Positions 1 through 13,844 of a stretch of 64,000 nucleotides of DNA are shown here, piece by piece. The notes beneath the pieces were generated by a model. The model made no database searches, was not told the DNA's origin, and saw only the letters and a program-made list of their open reading frames with translations. The number at the start of each line of letters is the position of its first letter. The first letter of the stretch is position 1. The DNA comes from Stercorarius parasiticus (lineage: Eukaryota > Chordata > Aves > Charadriiformes > Stercorariidae), in assembly GCA_013396915.1 (NCBI GenBank), contig VWZL01002050.1, positions 62,001 to 126,000 of the forward strand, in the 5' to 3' direction. The translations under genes and the position numbers were made by a program.

Positions 1-3000
1 TGCATTTCTTCACTTGCCCAACAGCGAATCTGATGTGACCATTTTGGCAAACAGCCCTGTGATCTCTTTGGTGGTGGTCCTTGTCCTTGGAGATCCATGA
101 CAGGCTGTGAATGCCTGGAGTGGTGCAAGTTTCATTTGACATGTCAGTCTTCCAAGTCCTCCGAGCTTCTGAAATCAAGGTTGATCTTTAACATAGCAAT
201 AAAGATCCTTTTTTATGAGACTTAACAACATTGCCTACTATCTTGGCTGTGGATGCTGTAGTAGTGAACTAATGTAATAAGACAAAAAGAGCCCTCCCTC
301 CGCCAGAAAAGGGTCCACTCTTTGGGGGAGTATTATGTTTTTGTGGCTGTTATGTTGACTGTCATTGCTGACTGATGCCTGTTTCTTTGGACAGTGCCTG
401 AAGTAGACGCGCCTGCGTGGGCTAGTCTGCAGTGCACTGGCCCAGAGCTTGGGTTATATGACATGGCCACAGAATTCCTGGGTGTCCATGAGCAAGTCAG
501 TCTACTGTGCACCCCAGTACCCTGTTTGTGAAAAATGTAGGTAGTACTATCCCTTACAGAGGTGTTGTGAGCATAATGTTACAGTTTAGGCTGCATATAT
601 TGCAACAGGACTGAGCCATATATGAACAGAGAGAAAGGTATATATTATGCTTATGCTCCAATTTCAATAAATTATGTAGTAAGATTAACAGTTTGCTTAG
701 AACATGGGACAGTAGAAACAGCGCTTTGAAAGGGTTATACCCTCTAAAAGGAGTGATGCAGGGATATACAAGACATCCTTCCCCATAATGAGGAAGGAAG
801 CAAGCTCCTGAAGGTTGCTGTAAGTCAGTTGTCCTGCAGTATCCTTCAAATGCTACAAAATTATGAGAATCACAGAGTACCGAGAAGTCCTATGTGCTTC
901 CCCTGCAAGATCCCAATCAATTTCCTATCTCAGGGGGCAAAGAACTTACCCTCTCATTGTGGCAGTCCCTGGCACAAGCAGGACTGGTTTGATTACCTTC
1001 AGCGATGTGGTGTTTGAAGTGTTTGCTGAAATCTGTACTATTCAATAAAACAACCGTGGTTGTGTTTCAAGATGTATTTTCACATTTTTTAATAAATTTA
1101 AGCATGCATCTGAACGTGGTAGGTGAACAGATGGGAAAGGCACCGTGTATTTGTATAGTGCTTGGTGCAGTGGGTCTCTTTTTCGGAATTTGGACACTGT
1201 GACAGTACGAAACCATTGTTTGGCACAGTTAAAAGATGTGCTATGGGAAAATGAAGGATAGTGAAAGTTAGCGGGTTGTGTAGGCTTGCTCTCTGTGTGT
1301 GTATGTCAGAGTTAACATCATAGTTAAGTAACTGAATATCGGTTGCCTACGCTTGATACGCCACATGTTTCTAAAAAGACATAAATAAAATAATTGGAAG
1401 GGAAGGAGGGTGGTGGTGGATTCTGACTTTTGGAGAGTGGGAGTGCGTGGTTCTTAAGGGACGAGACTGCATGGTTATGGAAGCCTGCAGAAGAATGAAT
1501 GGGGGAAGGAATGACAAGGAAAGAGGAGGATAAAAGAGGTGAAACAATGAGGGTAATGAATGGATAAGAACTGAGGAAAGGAAAGACAAAGGTAGGTAGA
1601 GTGACTTTTAACTTGTGATAAGAAATGAAAACAAGGTAAGAAGAGGAAGGGGTGGGAAAAATTCAATGAGCAGCTTGTGCTGATGCTGTACAGGGTAATC
1701 GTACTGCGACAGGAACGAGTCAGGCACAGTGAGGCTGCGCGTGGCTCTATGCGGATCTGTGCAGGTATGGACATAGTTGCATTAATGCCAGCCAACTCTT
1801 CGGGCCAAGCTGCTGGCCTTGCTAGCACTTTCTTTGCTGTACATCTTCCCCATCCTCCTCTACCTCTCTTGCTGCTATGCTATTTGTGTTGCAAGATGCC
1901 TTCGCTTTTCTTTATTTTTCTGTCAGAGTGTTGCCTGTCTGGCAACACTGCCACTGCCCTTTGCTGCCCCCTTCTCTAGTGATCAAGGGTGCCTGTAGGC
2001 TGTTTTCTTTATTATGATCCATTTCAGAATCAGAATTATTTGGATATTTTACAATATATAGTATTTAGTCATGAAAAGTTTAGGTGCAGCAAGGAAGAGC
2101 AAACAAATTGTAAAGGAAAAAGGAGAAATTCAGGAGGAAACAAAATTACATACATAACATGAATGTTTTTAGATAGTCTGAGGGAAAGTGTGTTGTGTTA
2201 GTAGGAATGAGGAAATGGAAACTTAAATGTTGGGCTTGTTTTTATGGAACTGTTAGGGTGATGTTGATAGCCAGCGCAGCACAGACCAAGCAGTTTCAGT
2301 GAGTGTTCTGATCACTGTGATAAAGTCTGTGATGAAGAGCATCAGGGTTTTTTTAAGGGTACGCAGGAGCTTTTGAGTTAAGCTGCAGACAGTAGAAAAC
2401 TTCCCCATAGTTAGATTAAACTACATACCGTACAAATAGTTTGTTGCTCAGTTAAAACTTGCTTAGCCGCAGCTTTATCTTGTTATGCTTTTTGTTCTTG
2501 CCAAACTCTCGCTGGATGATAATTTTTAGTGGCGTACGCAGGTTCTTTCCACTTTTGATTGCAAAGATAAAGCATCTTAATAACAGTTCTGATTATAAGG
2601 TCACTGTACTGTCAAATGTTTCATTTTCTCCCAGTTTATTGGCGAAGCACTTGGAGAACATTGGTGCAATAATAGATTTGCAGAGTGAAAGATTTTGCTG
2701 GGGTTTTACGAAATTATTTTGCCGGTTTTAGCAGGGAAGGAATTCAAATGGCAGGGGTTTGTCTCCCCAGTCCTTGTGGAAACCTGCCCAGCTAATGAGC
2801 CTCTGGAAGATCATTGCTCATGGGTGCTTGACTGGTAAATGATCCACCGATTGGGTCTGTGCTGAGCGTCTGCTAGGCCAGAGACAGAGCTGGATGATGC
2901 CTCTCTCGACACTGCATGGAGGCAGGTAATGAGGCAGGGGAGCCACTGTCCCAGCTGCGGGCCTGGCAGTGAGGGGAGGAGGCGCTGGGAAGCAGAGTCT

Positions 3001-5306
3001 CTGAAGGATGGATGGCAGGGGCTGAAAAGATGAGGCCAGGCACATAGAAGCAAAGGGAAGACAGAGGCTTTCCGGACAAGGGTGTGCGCTGGCGCTAGTG
3101 GTGGTGGCAGATTTCTACAGTAACGGCTGTAAAAACTAGAGCACAGTCCCTGTCAGGTTCTGTAGGAGAAGCAAACTCTTTCCTGAGTTTCTCCTGCTGC
3201 GAGAACATCACTGTGAAACATGGCCACAACCTTGTGTGGGGTTGTTCTGCCTGGAGAATAGCATTCTACTGGTTTTTGTGCTAGCTCAGGTGGTCGCTCT
3301 ATGTAGAGGTTTCTAGCCCTGCTGAGAGAAAACTGACTGTATCCAGTGGAATTTGTGCCCTTACCGACTTTCCTTTTTAGAAGGGAAAAAGAAAATACAT
3401 TATTCCTTTTGTTAAAACTACAAAGTCAAGAATGTAGAAGTCATGATCTTCCAGGATTAATAAACTCGGTGTAAATTTGACATATTGTGTGCAGTGCAAG
3501 AACAGATACTCTTCCTCTAGAGGATACCTGTCTTATCTTCTGCAGGGGATGCTTTGGAGAGAAATGAAAAGTAGCGTGCTGCAGTGTGACCCATGTTTCA
3601 TTTGCTGTACAAATTGAAAGGTTTGGAGTTGACAAGGCTGGGGATGGCAGGAAGGAAAAAAGGCATGGTCTTGAGATCTATAAGCTGGATTCCATCCCTG
3701 CCATAAGTTCCCTTTGTCAGCATTGATAATTTTCAGCACTGTGTCCCCATTGTCTTCTGAGATGCTTTTTTGAGCCGTAGGGATGTAATCTTGTAGTCAG
3801 CTGCTTGAACCTTGTGTGAAGTCTGTCATGCTGGGCAAACGTGGAAGTATCAAATTTAGGAACGTGCAGACAGCCTTAATATTTCTGCTTACTAATTTTT
3901 TGAGAATTTAATTTTGCACTGTTAACTGTGCTTGAATGCAAGGGGGCAATGTGTATGTGCTGTGTGATTATTTATCTGAGTACCTAAGGACAGGAGCATT
4001 TCTCGGATATTTAAAACAGAAATGGCAACAGAAATTTATTGAAGCAGTAGTTTGATTACTCATAACCATTCTGTGTGTAACTTTCCATATTCTGTTCGTG
4101 TGAAAAAATAAGTTAAAGGAACAGCTTCTGAGCGCAGTGAGACCCACGGTTCTTATAGGAATTAATTTCATGGTCCGTGTGTATTACTTGTTAAAACCTG
4201 CCTCTTGCATACAGACCTTCCCTGCCGGCTGATTGCTTTTCAGGGAAATGCCTCTGCTGTAGAAACACATGGCAGTGAAAATAGAGACTGCTGCCGGGAC
4301 TAATGTATTAGGCAGTTTTGATGATTTTTGATTGCACTTACACTATCTCTGTGTTGGAGAGTGGATTCCGGGAGGAGGCATGCTTATGTTGTGTTTCTGA
4401 AGAGCTTTTCCCCCCCCCTTTTTTTTTTTTTTTTAAAACCTGCAGGAGAGATTTATCTTTTTTTGTTAGGTATAAAGGTGACAACAATCAAGCTTGGACT
4501 TCAGGTTAACACAGTGACACTAGATCTCAGTTTGATTAGACAGGCGTGGAAAAATGAGAATTTTTTTTTACCAGCTTTGTCAGTTGAGCATCTGGTGATG
4601 CCTTAGGGGGTGAGTAGCATAGTGCATTGAAAATTAATTGACTATCAACTTCACATTGCTCATTCAGAGCCCTACATACATTTATTATTCACAATGTATA
4701 GCATCATTTCAGGTGTTGGACAGACCACACTGAGATTACGGTGCAGAAGGCAGAACAAGGAACACATGGCAGGGGGTTAGGACTGCTGTTCACTGCTCCG
4801 CATCTTGTCTCAAACTTGCTCTTTGGCTCTACATAAAGTGTCTCCTGTCCCCAATATGTAAAATTGATGCACTCATTTTTTTAGTGAATTAGTGAGATCA
4901 ACTTTAATTTTGACATCCTTGTGTAGAAATAACTAAATGGCATTATTTACCAGCTGTAGTACTATTTTTTTCGAATGGAGTTCTTGGATGGATGTATTGT
5001 ATTATAATAACTGACTTCACTACAAATTTTGGTGTGCTGCTTTCTTGATGTAGGCCTTTCTTGTGTGGCAGTGGTTTCCTGTTAACTAGTATGTATTATA
5101 GAACTATGCTCCTGCATTAAATATATGATATTTCTATAGTCTGTCTCCTTTGGAGTTGACAACAAATGGAAGCACGCTGATGTGCACCAGGAGAGGGCAT
5201 TGAGAATCGCTGGAGTGGTGTATGTGTTGTTACCGGTTAGCTTTGTTCCTGCCTTGGCATTGTGGACAGGAACCTGACTTCTCCATGTATCCTCCTTTCC
5301 CTGCAG
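1..5306 (+). other. ING4: ING4 intron 1 (3' part), no exon seen
   Basis: This stretch precedes the second coding exon of ING4. The missing coding part is only 37 nt (12 codons plus one base, judged from the 249-residue human protein and the phase of the next exon), and I find no match to it here. The region is therefore read as intron 1, with exon 1 beyond the left edge. It is AT-rich, without long open frames, and holds a short C-run followed by a T-run near 4411-4434. I see no recognisable transposon, RNA gene or promoter. A non-coding exon of another transcript cannot be excluded. Confidence 0.6.
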
Positions 5307-7682
5307 GTATTGAGAACCTGCCATTTGAATTGCAAAGAAACTTCCAGCTTATGCGAGATCTGGATCAGAGAACGGAAGGTAAGGATTAGAGATGGTTTCG
5401 TTGACAAGACAGGAAGTATGCAGCTTGACCAGCTTTTCTTTCCTTTGCCTTTATCACGGGGATCTCGGGGCAGGGAAGGAAGCCTACAGATGCTCTGATC
5501 CTTCAGTCTCTCTTAATGGAGGACACTGTAGTGTGTGTGTATGTGTGTATTTACGTATTTAATGGTAAACTTGTTTCAGACCTCAAGTCAGAGATCGATA
5601 AGTTGGCCACGGAGTATATCAGCAATGCACGGACTTTGTCTTCGGAGGAAAAACTGGGTCTTCTCAAGCAAATCCAGGAGGCCTATGGGAAATGCAAGGA
5701 GTTTGGGGACGACAAGGTTCAGCTGGCTATGCAGACCTACGAGATGGTATGAAGGGAAGTGTCTAGTGCTTATCATATGAAAGGCTGTACTAAAGCCCCC
5801 AAGCCTGGAAGGCCCTGGTCTCTCTTTTTGGGCCCTAACCACTCTTGCTTCTCAGCGCTTAGTGCAAGCCCTGTGCCCTCTTCTCTTTGCCCTCTTGGGC
5901 TCTGTTCTTTGGTAACTCCTGTTCACTGTTACCTTTGCAGGTTGATAAGCATATCCGGCGGCTGGACACAGACCTCGCTCGCTTTGAAGCAGACCTGAAG
6001 GAGAAGCAGATAGAGTCGAGTGACTATGACAGTTCTTCCAGCAAGGGCAAGAAGAGTGAGTACCACCACTGGGCTGCAGATTGATACAGGAGGCAGCCAA
6101 GTGACTATGGAAGTGGTGGGGATGAAGGCAGGCACTGGAGTGGTACAGATCAAAGACTGTTACGCTGGAATCTGAAGGACAGGTAAAAAGATGGTGACCT
6201 GGGCTCTTCTTGTGTGAGCATATTCAAGGCCGCTAGATAAAATTAAGATGGGGGTGCATGGCCTAAAGCCAACATACACTCCAAAGTATTTTAGTGCTGG
6301 AGAGCTTGTTACTGTCAGGTATCTGTTTTGATGAGGTGGCAGATGCAACACCTTTTTCTCTTCTTACCAGAGGGCCGAGCCCAAAAAGAAAAGAAAGCTG
6401 CCCGTGCTCGTTCTAAAGGGAAGAACTCTGATGAGGAAGCGCCAAAAACTGCCCAAAAGAAACTGAAGCTTGTCCGCACGTAAGTGTTTAAAAGATCTGT
6501 GGGAATAAGGAGCAGCACTAAAAAATCAGACCAAGGGAGGCCTAGACAGACTTCCCTGTGAAGGATCTGATACTCATCCAGACCTGATGGTGTGTCCCCT
6601 GTCCCTCCTTGGGAAGCAAGAGGAAGGAGGCCTTGTAATTTTTTCAGGAGAGTAGCATGATGGGGAAAGCAAGTCACTTCAGTAAAGGTTGGTGTATGTG
6701 CTTAAAAAAAAAAAGAAGCGGCTGTGTCTGGCAAACAAGGGCATTGTCTTGGGAGACATGAAGGGACTCTAAGCCAGTTATTTTGTTGACCTACTTTATT
6801 CCTGTCCTACAGTAGCACAGAGTATGGGATGCCTTCAGTCACCTTTGGAAATGTGCACCCTTCGGATGTATTGGATATGCCCGTGGACCCCAATGAGCCT
6901 ACTTACTGCCTCTGCCACCAGGTCTCCTATGGGGAGATGATTGGCTGTGACAACCCAGATGTAAGAGCCTGCGCTTGATGGAAGTAGGGGAGAAGGGAGT
7001 GGGGAAAGTCTTGCACAGGAAGTCTTGTCCTGCTTGGGTGGGGCCTGATACAGCAAGCAGTGACAAGAAGAGGGCTTATCTCAGGTAGTTTGGAAGGGCA
7101 GAGGGGTGGCTTGCTAGGACCTGTTAAGTGCTTCTTTCTTCGGGGTTTTCCTTAAAATCACAAGTTGTTTTCTTGCCCCCACAGTTAGCAAGGGAGGAGG
7201 GGAGTTCTCCTTGCTAGCAATGTATAGGTTGGGTGTGAGCCTTTGTTCCCTGATCACTGCTAGGGATTTGGGAATTTGCAATCGAATGTTGGGAAGCTTC
7301 AGTAGCCCAGAAGCAATGATTTCAAAAGAAAACTGCTCTTTAACTGACTGCTCTCCATCCCAACAGTGTTCCATTGAATGGTTTCATTTTGCCTGTGTGG
7401 GTCTGACAACAAAACCAAGAGGAAAATGGTGAGTGAACAAGCAACCTGGAGGACCCATTAGTCTTTGGAAAGGGAAGGTCCTGGGTAGCAGAAGTACCGT
7501 ATATACACACTTAGAAGACCTCTTGAAAAGGAAAATTGGAATTAAGGCTTTGTCTGGGACCTTGGAAAAGGTCCTTTGGGACTGTATGTTCAAGGTTCGT
7601 ATCATGCCATAAATGCTGGCTTTTTACTTCCCTTTCTGCCAGGTTCTGCCCTCGCTGTTCCCAGGAGAGGAAGAAGAAGTAA
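5307..7682 (+). CDS. ING4: ING4, inhibitor of growth protein 4 (exons 2-8)
   Basis: ING4 is the histone H3K4me3-reading subunit of the HBO1 (KAT7) histone acetyltransferase complex, a nuclear tumour suppressor acting in chromatin and NF-kB/p53 control. Seven exons are visible: 5307-5378, 5580-5746, 5941-6055, 6371-6479, 6813-6960, 7367-7428 and 7643-7682, all with GT..AG borders. They total 713 nt; adding the 37 nt of the absent first exon gives exactly the 249 codons plus stop of human ING4. Exons 2-4 encode the N-terminal ING coiled-coil domain ([20 protein letters not shown]). Exon 5 carries the basic nuclear localisation region ([12 protein letters not shown]). Exons 6-8 encode a C-terminal PHD finger of C4-H-C3 type (CLCHQ, GCDNPDC, WFHFAC, FCPRC) ending in a basic ERKKK tail. 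Identity to the human protein is very high, with only scattered changes such as STEYGM for SPEYGM. The start codon lies outside the window. Confidence 0.97.
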
Positions 7683-8510
7683 AATCCCATGAGCCCTCAG
7701 TACTGCTGCAGGAGCTCTCTTCCCCCTGCCAGGGCCTCGTCCCAGCTCCCCCAGCCCCTGGGGCCTTGGCTGGGGGGGGAGTCTTGCCCTGTTTGTGGTT
7801 TGGGCCATCCCTGGAATGGTGTGTACCCTCACGGCAGCTTCTGTGTGTTCTGTATCCCTGGTTGCTTCCGAATCCCTAAGAGAGGCCCTCTCTGTGTACT
7901 ATTCCAAACAGGTCTCTGAACCTCAAAGGGCATGAATGAGGGCACCAGGGTAGCCACCAGATTCCCAGGGATTCAGGTAGCCCCTGATTTTCCTTGGCTT
8001 TCCTTCAGCCTCCTCAGAGCTCATTGCCTACGCTCTGCTTAGAGAACAAGGCTATGGGATGGGGGAAGGAAAGGAGGTAAGTCTTTGGCATTTTAGGTCT
8101 TCGATTTTCCTGGATCTTTTTCAGGAGAGAGGGAGTAACCAGGCCACTTCTTAATCTAGTGGGCTGATTGAGAGACTGAAAACCTAATGTACTCCCTATC
8201 TTTAACCATTCCACTACTGGCATTGAGCAGCCTCTTTTGTTGGGGAGAGGAGGAGGGAGTGTTTAGAGCTAGCACTGTCTCTCTTATTCCTGGGGTAAAC
8301 CTGCTGGTCTGGGAAGTGCATTGTGTGAAGGAGGAAGAATTTCTGACCACATGGGGAGAAATGGCTTGATCTAGCCCGTCTTCCGGCTCCAAAATTCTGC
8401 CTTCCTTTTGTGCAGTGGTGCTTCTCCATTATGTTGATGATGGGAAGTTTGGGGATTCAGATCCCACTTGTATAATATGGAATTAAATAAAGCTCATTGA
8501 AACAAATACT
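7683..8510 (+). other. ING4: ING4 3' UTR
   Basis: Non-coding sequence runs from the ING4 TAA stop to just past a canonical AATAAA. The length (about 0.8 kb) and the absence of any other gene before the signal make this the 3' UTR. The exact cleavage site is inferred as 10-30 bases after the hexamer. Confidence 0.75.
8486..8491 (+). promoter_or_regulatory. ING4: poly(A) signal AATAAA of ING4
   Basis: An AATAAA hexamer lies about 800 bases after the ING4 stop. It is followed about 25 bases later by T/G-rich sequence (TTTGCCTTGCTGTC), as expected of a downstream element. Confidence 0.75.
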
Positions 8511-11500
8511 CCGTTTGCCTTGCTGTCACCTCCAAAGTAAACTGCAGCAATTGATCTCTTTAGTTATTCTTTCTCTCTCAGCTCTGCTTTTATTCTAAAT
8601 GAAGAATGTGGTACAGCTTTTTCATGTAACAATCCTGAACAGTGTTAATAAGTGACATTCTGCCTAAGTCAGGCTTGAGAAAAGTACCTAATATACTTGC
8701 AAAAGGTTACTAAGCTTTCTAGTTAGTCATGCCCTCAAGACAGTGGAGATTTATTCACCTTTTTTTTTTTTTTTTTTTCATCATTTACTTCATCAGTTGT
8801 CTTCTCTTAAATGAGGAGTGGTGGAGGTTATAGAAGGCCAGCCCTCACTGTGGCTGTTGGGCAGCGCAGCTGAGAAAATAAACCGTCAGGACAAACCACG
8901 GGCATCCAAGAATGTGGGTAGGTTTTACAGATAACTGATAACTTGCTCCCCGGTGGGTCACTTTCACCTTGGATCACCTTGTTGCCAGAAAACTCCAGCC
9001 GCTGTTGCTAAGATAATGTTAGGCTCCAAAACAAGGACTGAAGACACATTTCTCTTTGTAGTGTCTGCAGGTGACTGTGAGGAGATGGTACATACTGAAG
9101 CTGCCCTTTATCTGTTCCATTGGCAGGGCCTGGAGATTGATGAGCTTGAGTTTCTTCCTGCTTGTTCTCTGCTATTCAGGAGGGTTTAAGCTTATCACCT
9201 GAAAGATTAAATGTTTTCCTCACAGAGATAACTTGTGTGAGGATCAATGGAGCATTTTTGTTCTTGTAGTCATGAAGCCAAAGCTCTTCTAGGGGTTCAT
9301 CATTAAAACCGTTCAGAGGACTGTAGGTGGAGAGCAATGCTACTCTCGCCTTGTTATTGTACGGGGACTTTGTCGAAGCTGTCAGCTCAGAAGCTGATGT
9401 TAAGTCTTCTGTGAGTTAGCATTGAGTCAGTCTTTGCTTTTGCTTTGAGAAAGGGTGCCCAGGTTCCCATTTGTCACAGGAAAAAATAGAGGGAAGTTAT
9501 TATCCAGACTATGGCTCACACGGTTTGTGGTACCACTGCCACAGTCTGGATCTCAGTCCCCAGATTGTCTAAACCATTTTCCTGGGGCTTCCCGCTTTAA
9601 ACAGAGAGGAAGGAAATCCTGGAAGGTGTTGGTTTTGTGTGTGCTACAGTCTTCATAACAGGAGATGCTGTGCCATCATCCAGTGGGTGAGCAGGCTGTC
9701 GCAGGAGAACAAATATCTTCAGATGGGTTTTATCCAGATACCAGCTGGGTGCTCAACTGGCAGAACAAAGGGAGGATGTGCTCTGAACTTGAAAACGGGC
9801 TTTGGGCAAAGTGCAAGGGTGACAAAGGATGCAAACACTCCTCCGAGTGGTTTGGTTTGGATGGGATAGGGCACTGGGTTGTAATGGCCACCATTAGCAG
9901 CAAGCTTTCTATGAACTGTGGGCTAAAGAGGTGGTTGAAGTGGTGGCCCTGTAATGGAGCTGCTGCTGATGAAGGATAATGAGTAGTTTATAAATGCAGG
10001 TGGTGTAATGTGAAAGCGGTGTGAGTAGGCAGGGCTGTGCTGCACACCAAACCAGGAAACAAGGTGGCCTGTTGCCTAAGTGCTGCTTACCGCCCAGGAG
10101 CAACTCTCTTCAGGGCAGCTCTGGTTTAGGAAACACATGTGTCAGGTCTTCTGCAGTCAGTGTAGGATGCCGAGAAGGGGAGGTAGACTAGAATACTCCT
10201 CTTTTCAGGCCAAAGGGTTACTGTTGTGCTTCTTGGGACACAGAATTGGAACATCCTTATGACTTTTAATGCAAAACACATGAGAAACACCTAGGCTGGG
10301 TTCCGATTCAGTGCCAGAAGGTGGGAGGGAGTGCCAGGCGGGAATTCCACTTACCCGCCCTGGTCCTGTCATTGCCCCCTGCTTCTGTCAGCCAGCAGTG
10401 TGGAGCATTCAGTGGCTGTCGGTGGCAGCTAAGGGAATGCTTTGAAGAAGGCTTAGAGGAAGAGGGAATTTATACGAAACTATGGATGAAAACTGAGAAT
10501 TTTTAAGTGGCTTACAAGCATAAATGCAAATGAAAGAACATTAAAAACTAACCTTGAGAAGAGAGGGAATAAGGGCAGTAACTGTGCAATATTTAATCCC
10601 GAAAGGGGGGAAATAATCAAATCAATAGAAGCTGGAAATTACAAAGTACAAAAATGAAGCCACTGGGAACAAAGCCTGTAAGCGACAAGGCTAGAAACAT
10701 AAGCAGCTTTTTTTAGAATGCCTTTTGTTTTTGATGTAATTGAACATGGCACATGTCCATTACCAACTGCAGATAGCAGAATTGTTTGTAATGAGAGGAG
10801 GGGGAAGTGTTCTGTAAATATTTATTCTGTGTTGGTGCTGGTGTCATATGGGGATGATGTACTTCCTAGGCAAACAGTAAGGAGGGTTTTAAATAGCATC
10901 TATTGGGATGACGGCTTTTTTGATCAGCAATCTTCAGTAAATGGCGTTTGTCGTCCCGCGAAAGCCGCCCGAAGGCGTCTGTGGTCTGGCAGGCTCTGGA
11001 CTGCCAGGGAAAGCCTACGAGGCTGGAAAAGAGCCAGCTCTGCGCTGCTCCTTAATGATGTCAAGAAGGCTGCCAGAGCAGTCCAGATGTGAAATACCGA
11101 AACAGCAGAGAAGTAAATTGCTTCCCTTTAAAACAAGCAAGAAATCCAGGTCAACAAAATAAAACCAGTTTGACTGGAAGTAGCAAAAAAAAAAAGGTCA
11201 GTCAAAAATTACTTGATTTTTTTAAAGTGTTGTTTTTTTTTTTTTNACCTCTATCCCTGTAGTGGTAATAGGATCCGAAAAGTTTACTTCACTTAGAATT
11301 GAAGTGCTTAAAAAGGGGATACACTAAGTTAAAGTCATTGTGAACTCCTTTAAAGAACTGCCTAGCTTGCAGATTTCCTGGAGCAGCTGTTGGTGCAACA
11401 TAAACACTTTCTAAAATGGAGCTGGAGAAATTGCCCTTTCAGAGGGATTGGAAATAACCAAGTTGATGAGTAAAGTCAAAAGTCTGAGTTTCAGGAAGCT

Positions 11501-11646
11501 GGAGCAGTAAGTACAGCAAGACAAGAGGGAAGACTTTTGCCAGCCTCTTTAGGCCCATTTATTAATAATAATTGGTCATGCACCCAAGTGACTGGTTTAT
11601 CTTGTCCAGCTGTGATTGCCCCAACTGTGGGCATCATTCTTTTTTC
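8511..11646. other. Intergenic DNA between ING4 and ACRBP, part 1
   Basis: I see no gene with recognisable homology in this stretch. It contains a T-run at 8759-8778, a possible retroposed transcript end around 10.7-11.2 kb (see findings), and an N after a T-run at 11246 that probably marks an assembly gap. Confidence 0.5.
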
Positions 11647-11921
11647 AGTGGTGCCCAGCGACAGGACAAGAGGTAACGGGCACAGACTGGAACACAGGAA
11701 ATTCCATCTAAACACGAGGAAAAACTTCATTACTTGGAGGGTGGCAAAGCGCTGGAACAGGCTGTCCAGAGAGGTGGTGGAGTCTCTGTCTCTGGAGACA
11801 TTCAAAGCCCGCCTGGATGCGTTCCTGTGCAGCCTGCTCTGGGTGACCCTGCTCTGGCAGGGGGGTTGGACTAGATGGTCTCCAGAGGTCCCTTCCAACC
11901 CCTGCCATTCTGTGATTCCTA
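11647..11921 (+). mobile_element. CR1 LINE, 5'-truncated 3' end
   Basis: This is a CR1 3' end in forward orientation. It starts in the end of the reverse-transcriptase ORF (GGTGCCCAGCGACAGGACAAG) and runs through the GGAACAGGCTGTCCAGAGAG and GGTTGGACTAGATGGTCTCC blocks to the terminal CCATTCTGTGATTCC. Severe 5' truncation is normal for CR1. It belongs to the same subfamily as the 16.7 kb copy, by near-identical wording in the last 250 bases. Confidence 0.9.
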
Positions 11922-12365
11922 GGCAGCTGGGCAAGCCTGGTTGATGAGGTTGTTCAGCAAAGCATTCCCCTTTCCAGGGAGCTCAGCAAGCCCCATCCCC
12001 TGGGCTCTGCCGCTGCCATGTCCCCTGTGTGATGTGCACAGAAACTGTCCCAGCCATGACCATCGCCTTCCAGTGGGACCACATTCTTCATCTGTTGCAA
12101 GCATAGCAAGAAATTAAACTAGACCCATAGCTCAGCAACATTCAGCCTTTCATTGAGCGCTCTTGAGGTATTATTTCCCCAGCTATTTGCTCAGAGCTGT
12201 GCAGTGGGCAGTCTCTTACTCTCTGTCAAAAAAGTTGTGTAAGGCTTCTGTGCTTAAGCAGAGTATTTAAGGCTCAATTGTAGAGTGTGTTTCGGTGGTA
12301 TTCGCTTAGGTTATTGGGGATGAATTCTTATGAGACAATTACTGCATATAAACATATATGTATCT

Positions 12366-12450
12366 TAGAAACACTGATTGGTGGGTACCCCTGGAGGTCA
12401 TCTGGTCCAGCTTCCCCTTCAAAGCAGGGCTGATGTCGCTCCTAAATCAG
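12366..12450 (-). mobile_element. CR1 LINE fragment, decayed
   Basis: The words GGAGGTCATCTGGTCCAGC and CCCCTTCAAAGCAGGGCTGATG match the reverse complement of an older CR1 subfamily 3' end. Boundaries are approximate because the copy is diverged and short. Confidence 0.55.
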
Positions 12451-13844
12451 GTCAGATATATGCTGGGTGGCAAGAAGCTTTGCAGCAGAAAAAGCTAGGA
12501 TAAGAAGCAGCAATGTGGCTCCTGGTGAAAGGTTTTCATATATATATTTATATTTACATATATAAAGCGCCTGTCACCATATTGATAAACATTCTTTGGA
12601 GCCACTCTGTTGCTGAAGATCTTAAAGCTCAATTCAAATGCTGGCCAAATCAGTCCAGAGATCTCAAGTTGTCCGCGGAGAAGAAAAACATTCTCAAGAG
12701 ATCACTTGCTTATACTGGCAGAAAATAAGACCAGGTCCTCCTGGGATGTTTCTCACTGCAGATAATGCAGATACACGTTGTCAGGAAGTGGTAGTTACAG
12801 GTGACAGCAGGATTCCTCCGCTCCGACACCTACAGGGGAATGGGTGACACTTCCTCCAAGTCCCAGATAGGAGGGATATGAAGAGTATCTAGTCATTCAC
12901 TTGGCTAAGTGAAGCTTCAGTCAAAGCACAGCAGGACCTTGAGGTGGTGGAGCCCAGACCATGATGCAAACACGGTGAACAGCCTTGTGCGAGCTGGCAG
13001 CAGGAGCGCTGATGTTTCATTTCACTGGTGGCTTACCAAGCGCTCATCGGTAGATCGTTTAACATCGTGTGATTATCCAAACTTCTGAACGAGCTTAGAG
13101 TGAGGACCCCACAGGAACCAGACCTGGCTGCTTTGACAGTTTCTGAGCTGTTTTCCATTGTATAATCAACCATGGCTCTACTTTTTCCCTGCCACGTGAA
13201 CCAGGAGGACAAACTGTGGAGACATTTAGAAAGTAAGTGGCAACATCTGGGGAGCGTGGGATCCTTGACTGCTCTAAAGCAGAGGCAGTAGGCAAGGAAA
13301 ACCGCGGCATTAAAAGACTTAAAGACTAATCAGAGGAAGCAAAATGTCCTATCTTTTTTTCCAAAGGCAACTGAAGGAAGTTTCTCCAACTCCATTGCCT
13401 AGTAGTTACAATATCAGAAGAAACATAGCTGTTTTTATCAAATAAAATGCGTTTCATTATAAAAATAGTCAGACACCTTGATTAATTTATGCTAATTTAT
13501 GTTTATTCTTCTGAATACATAAAAGAAATTTAAGTCTCAGTTTAAAAAAAGACGTTTTTGCCCAAGTCTTAAGAACAGGCAAACCTACGCTCCTAAAGCC
13601 TGGTGTGAAAAATCGCTCAGCAAGTTGCCCGCTTTGGTCTGGTTTTGCAGATGTACAATTTAATGCCAGTGGTTTGGGTTACTGCCATCGAAGGAATAAC
13701 TCATTCAAAGCTGAAAACCAGGCTGGAATTATTTTTTTTACACATCAACAAGAAGCAAGAAAAAAAAAGTGTGAGACCGTGAGATTTCCTCGTTCCGAAA
13801 GCCTGAAGGATCCAGTCATTGGAAGAACTCATTTAGTTACCACA

